DNA from: Planctomycetaceae bacterium
GTDB lineage: Bacteria; Planctomycetota; Planctomycetia; Pirellulales; Lacipirellulaceae
Length of the DNA stretch: 64,000 bases
Reading direction: 5' to 3'
NCBI GenBank assembly: GCA_002702655.1
Contig: PABB01000054.1
Location: 1 to 64,000, forward strand
This document shows, one piece after another, positions 1 through 10,313 of this stretch; position 1 is the first letter of the stretch, and each line of letters starts with the position of its first letter. Both the position numbers and the translations under genes were made by a program. The notes beneath the pieces are model-generated. The model saw only the letters and a program-made list of their open reading frames with translations, did no database searches and had not been told where the DNA came from.

Positions 1-1
1 C

Positions 2-127
2 GCTTGGTTGATTCGCCATCGCCGACACGCCCGCGACTACGAAAAACTCCCCGCCTCCAGCGAAGCCCTCATTCAAATCGCCATGATCGGACTTATGGCT
101 AGACGCCTCGCTAAGGCGGAAAACTGA
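2..127 (+). pseudogene. IS5-family transposase, C-terminal end (partial at window edge)
   Basis: An open frame runs in from the left edge and ends at a TGA at 125-127. Its 41 visible residues read AWLIRHRRHARDYEKLPAS, then a stretch ending IAMIGLMARRL. The R-R-x-x-RDYE-x-LP-x-SEA pattern is the typical C-terminus of IS5-family (IS427-like) DDE transposases, just after the last catalytic glutamate. Only the tail is in view, so whether the full gene is intact cannot be judged. The element was probably the agent that cut the methyltransferase gene directly downstream. Confidence 0.75.
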
Positions 128-145
128 ATTTCAAAACACGTTCTC
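128..145 (+). mobile_element. Putative right terminal inverted repeat of the IS5-family element
   Basis: The 18 bases after the transposase stop (atttcaaaacacgttctc) end where the methyltransferase reading frame becomes homologous to its family. Short terminal repeats of the form GAGAACGTGTTTTGAAA are plausible for this IS group. The left end lies outside the window, so the repeat cannot be confirmed by pairing. Confidence 0.45.
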
Positions 146-146
146 A

Positions 147-1304
147 GACGAAATCGCCGATTTGCAGGAGATCGAATCTGCGCAGACTTGCCCTTTCTTC
201 TCCGGGCGTGACCTGACAAAGAGCCCGCGACACCTGTCCGTCATTGATCTCTATCCGTTGGAGGATGAAGCGACGATCGTCAGTCAATTCCCAGGCATTT
301 ACCAGCGTTTGTATGATGGCGTGCGCCCACACCGTGAAGAACAAAGCAACGAATGGCGAAAGAAATTCTGGTGGCTTTTCTCAGATCCGGCGCGAGGGTT
401 GCGATCAGCTTTGGAAGGTCTGAGCAGGTACGTAATTACCCCACGCACATCGGAGCACCGATTCTTTCAATTTGTAAGTTCGTGTACTCGCGTGGAAAGC
501 GAAGTAATTGCGATCGCAGTCGAAGACGCTTTCGTTCTCGCCGTTTGCTCTTCCCGCCCACACTGCGTATTTGCGACGTTCATCCCAGGGGCGATGGGCG
601 TGGGAAATCAAGACCGCTACATTCACTCGGAGCGTTTTCCGGCTTTCCCCTTCCCCGACCCCACCGACGCCCAGCTTTCGCGCATTCGCGAACTTGGCGA
701 GCAACTCGATGCGCACCGCAAGCGGCAGCAGTCGGCCCATCCGGGGCTGACGATGACCGGCATGTACAACGTGCTGGAAAAGCTCCGCGCCGGCGAGTCG
801 CTCTCCGCCAAGGAAAAGACCATCCACGAGCAGGGGCTGGTGTCGGTCCTGCGGCAGATTCACGACGACCTGGATGCCGCCGTCGCCGACGCTTACGGCT
901 GGCCCGCCGATTTGAGCGACGAAGAGATTCTCGAACGGCTCGTGGCGCTCAACCACGAGCGGGCCGAGGAAGAACGCCGCGGCATCATCCGCTGGCTGCG
1001 ACCCGAATTTCAAAACCCCGACGGCAAGACGCAGCAGCAAATTGCCGGCGCCGAGCCCGCCGCGAAGGCCGGCAAGAAGAAGCCGACCGCCAAGGCGAAG
1101 AAAGAGCCGTGGCCCAAGACGCTGTCCGAGCAAGCCGCCGCCGTGCAAGGCGCCCTGGCCGCGCTGGCCGCCCCCGCCGACGCCGGGGCCGTGGCCCAGC
1201 GCTTTACCCGGGCCAACAAGGACCGCGTGGCCGAACTGCTGGAAACACTGCACAACCTGGGTAAGGCCCGCCGTGTCGATGACGACCGCTACCTGGCCAT
1301 GTGA
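147..1304 (+). pseudogene. C-terminal remnant of a type IIG/MmeI-like class I SAM-dependent DNA methyltransferase
   Basis: The open frame starts at the IS end (first possible start TTG at 162) and carries the C-terminal target-recognition half of large MmeI/type IIG-like modification enzymes. Visible blocks are GRDLTKSPRHLSVIDLY, the W-W-x-F segment (KKFWWLFSDP), ALEGLSRYVITPRTSEHRFFQF, and a helical tail with AYGWPADLSDEEILERLVALN. The catalytic Rossmann/NPPY methyltransferase core and any nuclease domain are missing; they should lie upstream of the IS element, outside the window. The C-terminal part itself has no stop or frameshift, which suggests a recent insertion. The low-complexity Lys/Ala linker near residues 300-320 is common in this family. 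A separately expressed fragment is possible but would lack catalytic activity. Confidence 0.8.
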
Positions 1305-1319
1305 GAAAGGCAACTAATC

Positions 1320-2704
<1,385 letters not shown>

Positions 2705-2840
2705 GCGAGCCGACGGCTTTGCGCCGGCGGCAGGTGGGTCGATGGTACGGCGCCGGTGCGAGGTGCGTCAACGCGCGACGGGCAACCCGCGCTCCCCAAA
2801 GGCGCGTCTGGGCGAGAGAGCCGTACACGACCCGGGCAGA
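2705..2840. other. Short intergenic gap between tRNA-Val and ilvE
   Basis: This 136-bp stretch upstream of the tRNA and downstream of ilvE (both minus strand) shows no convincing gene or hairpin terminator. It should hold the tRNA promoter, but no clear -35/-10 pair was recognised. Confidence 0.5.
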
Positions 2841-3698
2841 CTACGTCCGCACCAACGCGTGGAACGCCTCGGTCAATTGCCGGGTGACCTCGCCGGGGCG
2901 GCCGTCGCCGATGACGCGGTCGTCGACCTTGACCACGGGGACGACTTCCGCGGCGGTGCCGGTCAGAAAGCACTCGTCAGCCACGTAAACGTCATGCTTG
3001 GTGATCGCGCACTCGCGGACTTCAATCTTCGCTTCTTGCGCCAGTTCGATCACTGCGTTGCGAGTGACTCCTTCCAGGATCCCCGCGTCGAGCGACGGCG
3101 TGAGCAGCCGGCCGTGCTTGACCAGAAAGATGTTGTCGCCGGTGCACTCGGCCACTTCGCCCTTGTGGTTGAGCATGAGCGTCTCGATGCAGCCGGCCTT
3201 CAGCCCCTCGATCTTCGCCAGGATGTTGTTCAGGTAGTTCAGCGACTTGATCCGCGGCGACAGGGCGGCCGGGTGGTTGCGGATGACGCTGGAGGTAATC
3301 AGCTCCAACCCGTTGTCGTAGAACTCCTGCGGGTAGAGCTTGATCGCGTCGGCGATGATGATCACCTGCGGGTCGCTGCAACGATTGGGGTCGAGCCCCA
3401 GCGTACCAACGCCGCGAGTCACCAACGCGCGGATGTAGCCGTCCTTGATCTCGTTGGCGGCGACCGTTTCGTCGATCGCGGCAGCCATCTCCGTGCGGTT
3501 CATCGGAATTGTCAGGCAGATTGCCCGCGCCGACTCGTACAGCCGGTCGACGTGCTCTTTCAGACGAAACACCTTGCCGCTGTAACTGCGGAGCCCCTCG
3601 AACACGCCGTCGCCGTAGAGCAACCCGTGGTCAAAAACGCTAACGGTCGCCTGCTCGGCAGGGACGAGCTTGCCGGCGAGATAAACTTGTCGTGACAT
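2841..3698 (-). CDS. ilvE: Branched-chain amino acid aminotransferase (class IV PLP enzyme)
   Basis: Transfers the amino group between glutamate and the 2-oxo acids of Val, Leu and Ile, the last step of their synthesis. The 285-residue protein is full length for the family. It shows the N-terminal FDHGLLYGDGVFEG block, the PLP lysine in the segment IKSLNYLNN, and the phosphate-binding EVAECTGDNIFLV block. The start at 3698 (MSRQVYLAG) matches where relatives begin. An in-frame ATG at 3749 would add 17 residues (MSTLTSS...) that look like untranslated leader; neither has a strong Shine-Dalgarno. A D-amino-acid or 4-amino-4-deoxychorismate lyase is less likely given the close fit to IlvE. Confidence 0.93.
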   Translation of the reverse strand: MSRQVYLAGKLVPAEQATVSVFDHGLLYGDGVFEGLRSYSGKVFRLKEHVDRLYESARAICLTIPMNRTEMAAAIDETVAANEIKDGYIRALVTRGVGTLGLDPNRCSDPQVIIIADAIKLYPQEFYDNGLELITSSVIRNHPAALSPRIKSLNYLNNILAKIEGLKAGCIETLMLNHKGEVAECTGDNIFLVKHGRLLTPSLDAGILEGVTRNAVIELAQEAKIEVRECAITKHDVYVADECFLTGTAAEVVPVVKVDDRVIGDGRPGEVTRQLTEAFHALVRT

Positions 3699-3883
3699 GA
3701 TGAGCGGATGCGGACTCGCCGCGGAAGGCGAAGAGGTTAGTGTCGACATGCAGAGTTCACCATAGTATGCCTCGCGGTACGGGGTCCGCGAAGGACCTGC
3801 TCGCGGAATTCGCCCTGCTGCCAGGAGCCGCGGCGACGCGATCAGGTTCGGCAAAATCTGCGAACGAAGCCCGCGGAGGCCGA

Positions 3884-4700
<817 letters not shown>

Positions 4701-4708
<8 letters not shown>

Positions 4709-6332
4709 AGCGCAACGCCCTCACAGGATGGAGCTTGGCGGCCCGCAGTGCCGGCAGCACGCTGGCGGCCACGGCAATCAACACCGCGCCCAGCGCGATC
4801 CACGCGACGGTCAGCGGATTGACGATCGTGGGAATCTTGTAGAAGTAATACACGGCCGGGTCGAACACCGGTTGCCCAGTGAGCTGACTCAGCAAATCGG
4901 CGATCTCGTTGATGTAGTGCGTGAACGCCAGCCCGATGGCCACGCCCACGCCGGCGCCCACGGCGCCCAGGCTCACCCCGTAGGTGAGGAAAATACCCAT
5001 CACGCCGCCGGCCGAGGCGCCCAACGACTTGAGAATGCCAATGTCGCGGGTCTTTTCCACAACGATCATGAAAAAGATCGCCAGGATGCCGAAGCCCGCC
5101 ACGGCGACGATCATGAACAGCAGCACGTTCAGCACGGCCGTTTCCATCTGCACGGCCGCCAGCAGGGGGCCCTGCTTGTCGCGCCAGGTGCTGACCAAGA
5201 ACAGTTCGCTGGGAAACGCTTCCTGCAACTGATCGCGCACTTGGTTCGCGTCGACGCCGGGCGCCAGTTTGATCTGAATCGAGGTGAACTTCGCGATCCC
5301 GGTGGTGGGGTCGATCATGCCGCGACTTTCCTGCAGCTTGCGGAGCGGCACGAACACGAAGCTGGCGTCGTATTCCTGCATCTTGCTCTCGTAGAAGTCG
5401 ACGACGGTGTAAAATTCGCTGATCGCCTCGGGGGGCAGCGAAGCTTTGGGAAAGCTGACCCGCACGTCGTCTCCGGGCAGGGCGATGAACTGATCGGCGC
5501 CGTCGGAGCCGCGCCAGCTGCAAATGCCCATCCCGACGACGATGCCGGTGTGAGTTTCGTTGGCGGGGTCGAAGTCGCGTCCCTGCGGCTGCTCGTCGCC
5601 GGCGGCGGTGGCAAAGGGATCGCTGAATGCGGTCGCGGGGTTCGCGTCGTCATTCGCGCCGCCGGGGACGGCGGCTGAGTCCGCGGCGCCCGTCTCGCCG
5701 AAACCGGCCTGCGGATCAACGCCGCTCGCAGCGAGGGCCTGCATCCGCGCCGCGTCGGCGCGGCGGCGTTGCTCGCGCTGCTGCGCTTTGAGCATCGCCT
5801 TATAGCGCCGGTAGCGCCAGCCGGCGTCGGCCATCGCCTGCCGCGGCTTCATATCCGACTGGTCTTCGATCTGGTGGTCGTACACGTCGTAGCCGTCGTC
5901 ACGCAGCTCGAACTGCAGCTGTTCGCGATTGTCCGGGTGCTGCAGGTAGTCGCCAAACTGGCTGACGTCGGCGTAAGTCGACTCGTCGATGCCGACCATG
6001 GTGATCTGGCGCGTGAGCGACTGCCCGCCGACGTCAATGTACATCAGCGCGGGCACGCTGACCGTGGGGCTCATGCCCACCACGGCGTCGCCCGCCGTTT
6101 GGCGAATCGTTTCCATCGCCGCCTCGGCGTCCGCCGCCCCGTCCATGCTGCGGGACTCCAGAACCAGATCGCCCAACATGCCGTTGAGCCGCACCTGCAT
6201 CTCGTGCGTGAACCCGGCCATGACGCTGTTGACGACCACCATCGTCGCCACGCCGAGCATGACGCTGACGATGCACACAAGCGCAATGTACCGCGTGCGA
6301 AGATACCGCCAGCAGAGCAGGAGTTTGTACAT
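4701..6332 (-). CDS. LolC/LolE-type ABC transporter permease (FtsX-like)
   Basis: Membrane partner of the LolD-type ATPase. The N-terminus MYKLLLCWRYLRTRYIAL leads into a first transmembrane helix (about residues 15-40). It is followed by a large periplasmic region of roughly 350 residues and three C-terminal helices in an FtsX domain (from about LLFMIVAVAGFGILAIFF). At 543 residues it is longer than enterobacterial LolC/E (about 400) because the periplasmic part carries an Ala/Asp/Gly-rich insert around residues 195-255. Only one permease gene is present, so the exporter may be a homodimer. An AAGGA sequence lies about 10 bases before the ATG. Confidence 0.85.
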
Positions 6333-6358
6333 GAGGGTCCCGTCCTTGGGAGTCGTAG

Positions 6359-6387
6359 TTAGCCCCCGGTCAGTGACCGGGGGCCAA
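6359..6387. repeat. Short palindrome, TAGCCCCCGGTCA type
   Basis: A 29-bp near-perfect inverted repeat, ttagcccccggtca-g-tgaccgggggccaa, sits between the permease start and the Uma2 gene stop. It matches the palindrome at 57597-57627 inside leuS at almost every position. It could form a strong hairpin in RNA from either strand but lacks a T-tract. Confidence 0.8.
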
Positions 6388-6393
6388 GTTGGT

Positions 6394-6954
6394 TCATTCC
6401 GCGAAGAACTCGCGCACGTCGCACTCGAAGCCGGCGAGGGAGTCGTTCCCGGCCAGGCGTCCCTCGCGGCTGACGATCGACACGTCGGTCGGCGAGCGGT
6501 AGATGGTGACTGTCTCTAATTCGGGGTCGACGACCCAGACCAGTTTGGCGCCCGCGTTCAGCCACGTGCGGATTTTCTGGTCGACCGCGGCGGTGCGATC
6601 GTCGGGTGATAGCACTTCGACGACCAAATCGGGGGCGCCTGGCCAGAATGCGGTCTCCGGCATTTCGGCCGGGAGATTCTGCTTCGCGATGAAGGCGACA
6701 TCCGGTGCTCGCACCGTGTCCGGATCACGTTCAACGAGAAACCCTGTCTCGGCTCCAAATAGCTTGCCAAGGTGATTAGCTCGCACATGCTCCCAGAGCA
6801 GCCCGTGGATGGTCGATCCGATCTCCCCGTGCCTCCAGCCTGCCGGCGACATGATGACGACCTCCCCGGCGATCAACTCACAGCGGTGCTTGTGAGAGTA
6901 CTTCTCCCACAACTCTTCGGCGGTAACGAGGCTGACCGTGCTCATGGTTTGCAT
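6394..6954 (-). CDS. Uma2 family protein (PD-(D/E)XK-like restriction endonuclease fold)
   Basis: Member of the Uma2/DUF820 family, which adopts a type II restriction-endonuclease fold and is very abundant in planctomycetes and cyanobacteria; no defined substrate is known. Visible family blocks are the N-terminal TAEEL...YELI-like segment (HKHRCELIAGEVVIMSP), RAPDVAFI, PDLVVEVLSPDD (the Asp and Glu of the nuclease core) and the K of KIRTWLNAGAKLVWVVDPE. The start at 6954 (MQTMSTVS) is chosen; 6945 is equally possible and a 6975 start adds seven residues. It lies alone between the exporter and lysS, with the palindrome just downstream. Confidence 0.85.
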   Translation of the reverse strand: MQTMSTVSLVTAEELWEKYSHKHRCELIAGEVVIMSPAGWRHGEIGSTIHGLLWEHVRANHLGKLFGAETGFLVERDPDTVRAPDVAFIAKQNLPAEMPETAFWPGAPDLVVEVLSPDDRTAAVDQKIRTWLNAGAKLVWVVDPELETVTIYRSPTDVSIVSREGRLAGNDSLAGFECDVREFFAE

Positions 6955-7002
6955 TCTACCGTTGGCTGCCGCCACAATCCAAAAAGCTGACCGCTCCCCC
7001 TG

Positions 7003-8628
7003 TCACTTCTCCGGCCGCAGCAGGGGGAACAGGATCACGTCGCGGATTGTCTGGCTATTGGTCAGCAGCATCACCAGGCGGTCGATGCCCACGCCCAGGC
7101 CGCCCGCGGGGGGCATGCCGTGACGCAGGGCGCGGATGAAGTCGTGGTCCATTTTGGCCATCGAGTCTTCCTCGCTCAGCCCGGCCAGTTGGCTCTTGAA
7201 CAGTTCTTCCTGCAGGTCGGGATCGTTCAGTTCCGTGTAGGCGTTGGCGATCTCCATCCCCTGGATGAACAGCTCGAACCGCTCGGCGATCGCCGGGTTG
7301 TCCCGCTTGCGCTTGGTGAGCGGGCATATGCTGGCCGGGTAGTCGGTCACGAAAATCGGCCCGAGCAGCGCGTCTTCGACCTTTTCCTCGAACACTTCGT
7401 TCTTGATCACGTCGGGATGGCGGCCGGCGGTTTCGATGCCCAGCGAGGTCGCCAGCTTGGCCACGGCCGCTTCGTCCGCCGGGTCGACTCCGGTCTGCTC
7501 TTGGAACAACTCGGCGTACGTCTTGCGGGCGAACGGCGGGGTGAAGTCGATCGTCGCGTCGCCCCAGGGGAGCTTGTAGCGGTCCGCTGGCGACGCGTCC
7601 GCTCGCACCGCCTTGATCGCGTCGCAGATGAGCCCCTCGGTCAGGTCCATCATGGCGTTGTAATCGCCAAACGCCTGGTAGACCTCCAGCATCGTGAATT
7701 CGGGATTGTGCTTGGGGCTGATGCCCTCGTTGCGGTAGACGCGGCCCAGCTCGTACACGCGCTCGATGCCACCGACCAGCAGCCGCTTCAGATGCAGTTC
7801 CAGCGCGATCCGCATGAACAGGTCGATGTCCAACGCATTGTGGTGCGTGGTGAACGGCCGAGCCGCGGCGCCGCCGGCGATGGAATGCAGCGTGGGCCCC
7901 TCGACCTCGACAAATCCTTGCTCGGCCAACGTGCGGCGGATCGACGCCACGATCCGCGTGCGATCCAAAAACCGCGGCATCACGCCGTCGGTGTAGGTCA
8001 GGTCGAGATACCGCTGCCGTTGCCGCAACTCGGGGTCGCTGAGCCCGTGGTGCTTCTCGGGCGGCGTTTCAATGCTTTTGGTCAGGAAGAAAACGCGCTC
8101 GGCGAAGATCGACAGCTCGCCGGTGTTGCTCACCCCCAGCATGCCTTCGACGCCCACGATGTCGCCCAGGTCAAGTTGCTTCGCGATCTCCCAATCGTCG
8201 CCGACCTGCTTCTGGCCGACCATCAACTGGATGTCGCCGCTCATGTCGCGGATGTCGATGAACTGCAGCTTGCCCTTGTCGCGGTGCAGCACGATGCGGC
8301 CGGCCGCACGCACCTGGGGGCCGACCATCTCGCCTTTGCCCTGGTCCGCCTTCCATTGGCGGAAGTTGAATCCCTCGGGGACGTTGGCGAAGTCGGGCAG
8401 CGCGACCTCGGCGCCGTCTTCCAACCGGTAAACGACCTCGCCCAGCCGGCCGCGGATGTCGCCGATGAGTTGCCGGTCGTCGAACCGGCCGCCCCACGGG
8501 TCGACGCCCAGTTCGACCAGCCGGGCCATCTTCGCGCGGCGGGCGGCCTCCAGCGTCGACTGGTCGTCTTGGGCGGGGCTGTGCGGGGTTTCAGACTCGG
8601 TCATCGCGGCAGTGGTCGTGGAAGGCAT
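7003..8628 (-). CDS. lysS: Lysyl-tRNA synthetase, class II
   Basis: Charges tRNA-Lys with lysine. The N-terminal OB-fold anticodon-binding domain (about residues 85-190, with AGRIVLHRDKGKLQFIDIRD) is followed by a class II catalytic core. Motif 2 is RVYRNEGISPKHNPEFTMLE and motif 3 is GLGVGIDRLVMLLT near the C-terminus. At 541 residues it is longer than the E. coli enzyme (505). The excess is an N-terminal extension rich in Thr/Ser/Glu plus an insert before the OB fold (EVALPDFANVPEGFNF). The true start may be the internal ATG at 8604 (MTESETPHS). It is a single-gene unit with no strong Shine-Dalgarno. Confidence 0.96.
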   Translation of the reverse strand: MPSTTTAAMTESETPHSPAQDDQSTLEAARRAKMARLVELGVDPWGGRFDDRQLIGDIRGRLGEVVYRLEDGAEVALPDFANVPEGFNFRQWKADQGKGEMVGPQVRAAGRIVLHRDKGKLQFIDIRDMSGDIQLMVGQKQVGDDWEIAKQLDLGDIVGVEGMLGVSNTGELSIFAERVFFLTKSIETPPEKHHGLSDPELRQRQRYLDLTYTDGVMPRFLDRTRIVASIRRTLAEQGFVEVEGPTLHSIAGGAAARPFTTHHNALDIDLFMRIALELHLKRLLVGGIERVYELGRVYRNEGISPKHNPEFTMLEVYQAFGDYNAMMDLTEGLICDAIKAVRADASPADRYKLPWGDATIDFTPPFARKTYAELFQEQTGVDPADEAAVAKLATSLGIETAGRHPDVIKNEVFEEKVEDALLGPIFVTDYPASICPLTKRKRDNPAIAERFELFIQGMEIANAYTELNDPDLQEELFKSQLAGLSEEDSMAKMDHDFIRALRHGMPPAGGLGVGIDRLVMLLTNSQTIRDVILFPLLRPEK

Positions 8629-8897
8629 AGTCGGCGTCGGGGAAGTGACTCGTCTCTGCTGCCCCCGAAACCGTCGCGGTGGCGGGCAGGCGGCAGGGGC
8701 GCACGTGCAGTAAGCGCAAGAGCGGAAAGATTTTAGTGAACGCGGGACCCGCCGACAATGTCACCGCCGCCACGGGGGCCCGCGGTGCTGGCGGCGCCAG
8801 CCCGTCGCCGCGGGTCGAAATTGACCCGGCCCGCGGCGGTTCCTACCATTCGTCCGCCGCACTGTGACCGCCGCTGCGTTGTTGCGAGAACCCGCCC

Positions 8898-9626
8898 GTG
8901 TCGCGTCTCCGGAAAATTGCCGCTGTTTCCGCCATTGTCCTGTTGCTGGTCGGGGCCGGGGCGTTGTTCTCCGTCCGGCGAGCCCTCAGCGAAGTGCAAC
9001 CGTTTTACGCCCGAGCGCTCTCCGCCGCGCCTCGCGAACTGGCCGACGCTGCGGATGAACTGGAAGAGCAGGTCGCCGAATTGTCCACGCCCGACGGCCA
9101 GGGCGAGTGGCAAGCGGCCTTCACCGACCGCCAGATCAATGCCTGGCTGGCCGAGTGGCTCGCGGAGAAGGGCGAGGACCTGTTGCCCGACTCGGTGTCG
9201 GACGTGCGGATTGCAATTGACGGCGGCCGCCTGCTGGTCGGCTTCCGCTACCAGGACGGCCCGCTCGATACGATCATCACCGTCGAGGCGACGGCCCGGT
9301 CCACCAACGTGAACGAGGTGGAATTGACGTTCCACAAGGCGACCGCCGGCGCCCTGCCCTTGCCGCTGGCCAAAGTGAAGCAGCAGTTGGACAAGGCCGC
9401 GGCGACGGTGGGGATTCCGGTCAAGTGGAGCGAGGTTGCCGGCACGCAAGTCGCGCAGGCCGAGTTGGGCGTCGTGCTGGCCGCGGGGGCGCCGCAACGG
9501 GCGTTGTCGTCGGTGACGCTTGGCGAAGGCCGGCTGGAGGTCGCCGGGCGGACGCTGCCGGTGGATCGCATTGAAGTCCGGACGGCGCAACGCGACGCCG
9601 AACGCAAATCGGCGCGAGTACGCTGA
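8898..9626 (+). CDS. Conserved membrane-anchored protein of unknown function
   Basis: Not recognised as a named family. A GTG start gives MSRLRKIAAVSAIVLLLVG, a positively charged N-terminus and one hydrophobic helix (about residues 7-25), so the remaining ~215 residues are probably periplasmic. Residues 40-65 are acidic and could form a short coiled coil. The phrase FTDRQINAWLAEWLAEK, followed by alternating beta-strand-like sequence, suggests a compact alpha/beta domain. The ORF is clean and uses genome-like codons. A palindromic repeat starts 28 bp after the stop. Confidence 0.75.
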   Translation: MSRLRKIAAVSAIVLLLVGAGALFSVRRALSEVQPFYARALSAAPRELADAADELEEQVAELSTPDGQGEWQAAFTDRQINAWLAEWLAEKGEDLLPDSVSDVRIAIDGGRLLVGFRYQDGPLDTIITVEATARSTNVNEVELTFHKATAGALPLPLAKVKQQLDKAAATVGIPVKWSEVAGTQVAQAELGVVLAAGAPQRALSSVTLGEGRLEVAGRTLPVDRIEVRTAQRDAERKSARVR

Positions 9627-9653
9627 TGAGTCGTCATTGGAAGACGCCCCAGG

Positions 9654-9726
9654 GTGCCACGGCTCTGTGAGCCGTGTGAAGTGCGTAGCGGCTCTCCTCC
9701 GCGCACGGCTCACAGAGCCGTGGCAC
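9654..9726. repeat. Dispersed palindromic repeat, copy 1 (complete inverted pair)
   Basis: Two 23-nt arms at 9654-9676 and 9704-9726 are perfect reverse complements, 27 bp apart. Each arm contains its own smaller palindrome (CACGGCTC-tgt-GAGCCGTG). Copies or half-copies recur at 18025, 24310, 27998 and 30894, mostly within 30 bp downstream of a stop codon. The structure could act as a bidirectional terminator or RNA 3'-end protector, or be a non-autonomous mobile element. Confidence 0.9.
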
Positions 9727-9744
9727 GCAACTGCGGGCGCCTTG

Positions 9745-10158
9745 TTAGCCATCCTGCGCTCCGACACACAGACGCCATGTGTCGGCGGCGGGATCGTCGC
9801 GAGTGAGATTGACGCGCCCCGCAAGCCGCTCGCCGTGCAGTTCGAGCTGCACCTCACCCGGCTCCCAGGCGATGACTTCGTACTCGCCGCCGTCGCTGCG
9901 GGTCACGTGCCCGCGGTTGCCGCTCACGGGGCCTTCGCAGTCGAGATACGCCAAGCGGTGCGCCGGCAACGGCAACGCTGGGACGGTGCAATTCGCAACA
10001 TCGGGAACCGACATGCCCAACCGTGCGGCCCACGCGGTCGGCAACTGCTCGATCGCCCACGTAGCCAATTCGCCGTTGCGCTCGCACATGAAATCCCAGT
10101 GACTGGGGCGCGGCGCCCCCGTGGGGGTCTCATGGCGGAGGAGGACAAAGCGGGGCAT
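9745..10158 (-). CDS. Stand-alone LigD phosphoesterase-like domain protein
   Basis: A 137-residue protein resembling the 3'-phosphoesterase (PE) module that precedes the ligase in bacterial LigD, which trims 3' ends during end joining. The matches are MPRFVLLRHETPTG and SHWDFMCE (H20-x-D22, like H48-x-D50 in LigD PE), ATWAIEQLP (like the SWAVPKGP block), and HRLAYLDCEGPVSGNRGHV (H67-xxx-Y71, like H84-xxx-Y88), followed by the GEYE and beta-strand tail. No ligase, polymerase or Ku gene is adjacent. The start at 10158 (MPRF) is where the domain begins; an upstream ATG at 10203 would add 15 unsupported residues. The fold is well supported; activity is inferred from the conserved His/Asp pair. 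Confidence 0.75.
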   Translation of the reverse strand: MPRFVLLRHETPTGAPRPSHWDFMCERNGELATWAIEQLPTAWAARLGMSVPDVANCTVPALPLPAHRLAYLDCEGPVSGNRGHVTRSDGGEYEVIAWEPGEVQLELHGERLAGRVNLTRDDPAADTWRLCVGAQDG

Positions 10159-10313
10159 CGGCGGAGATCGCGTAGCTCGGAGTGAATGAGCGTCGTGCAC
10201 CACAAGAAAGCAGCGCCGAAGCGTGCGAGGGGAGCCTCGCGGCTCTCGCCAATGTGCACCGTGCGGCGTCGAATGACAATGATCGCGGAACGAAACGCGA
10301 GTTGGCGCCGCCG

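Noticed and set aside
7120..8736. Long plus-strand frame (538 codons) opposite lysS
   Set aside because: It mirrors lysS codon by codon in a high-GC genome and has composition typical of antisense frames; lysS has full class II motifs.
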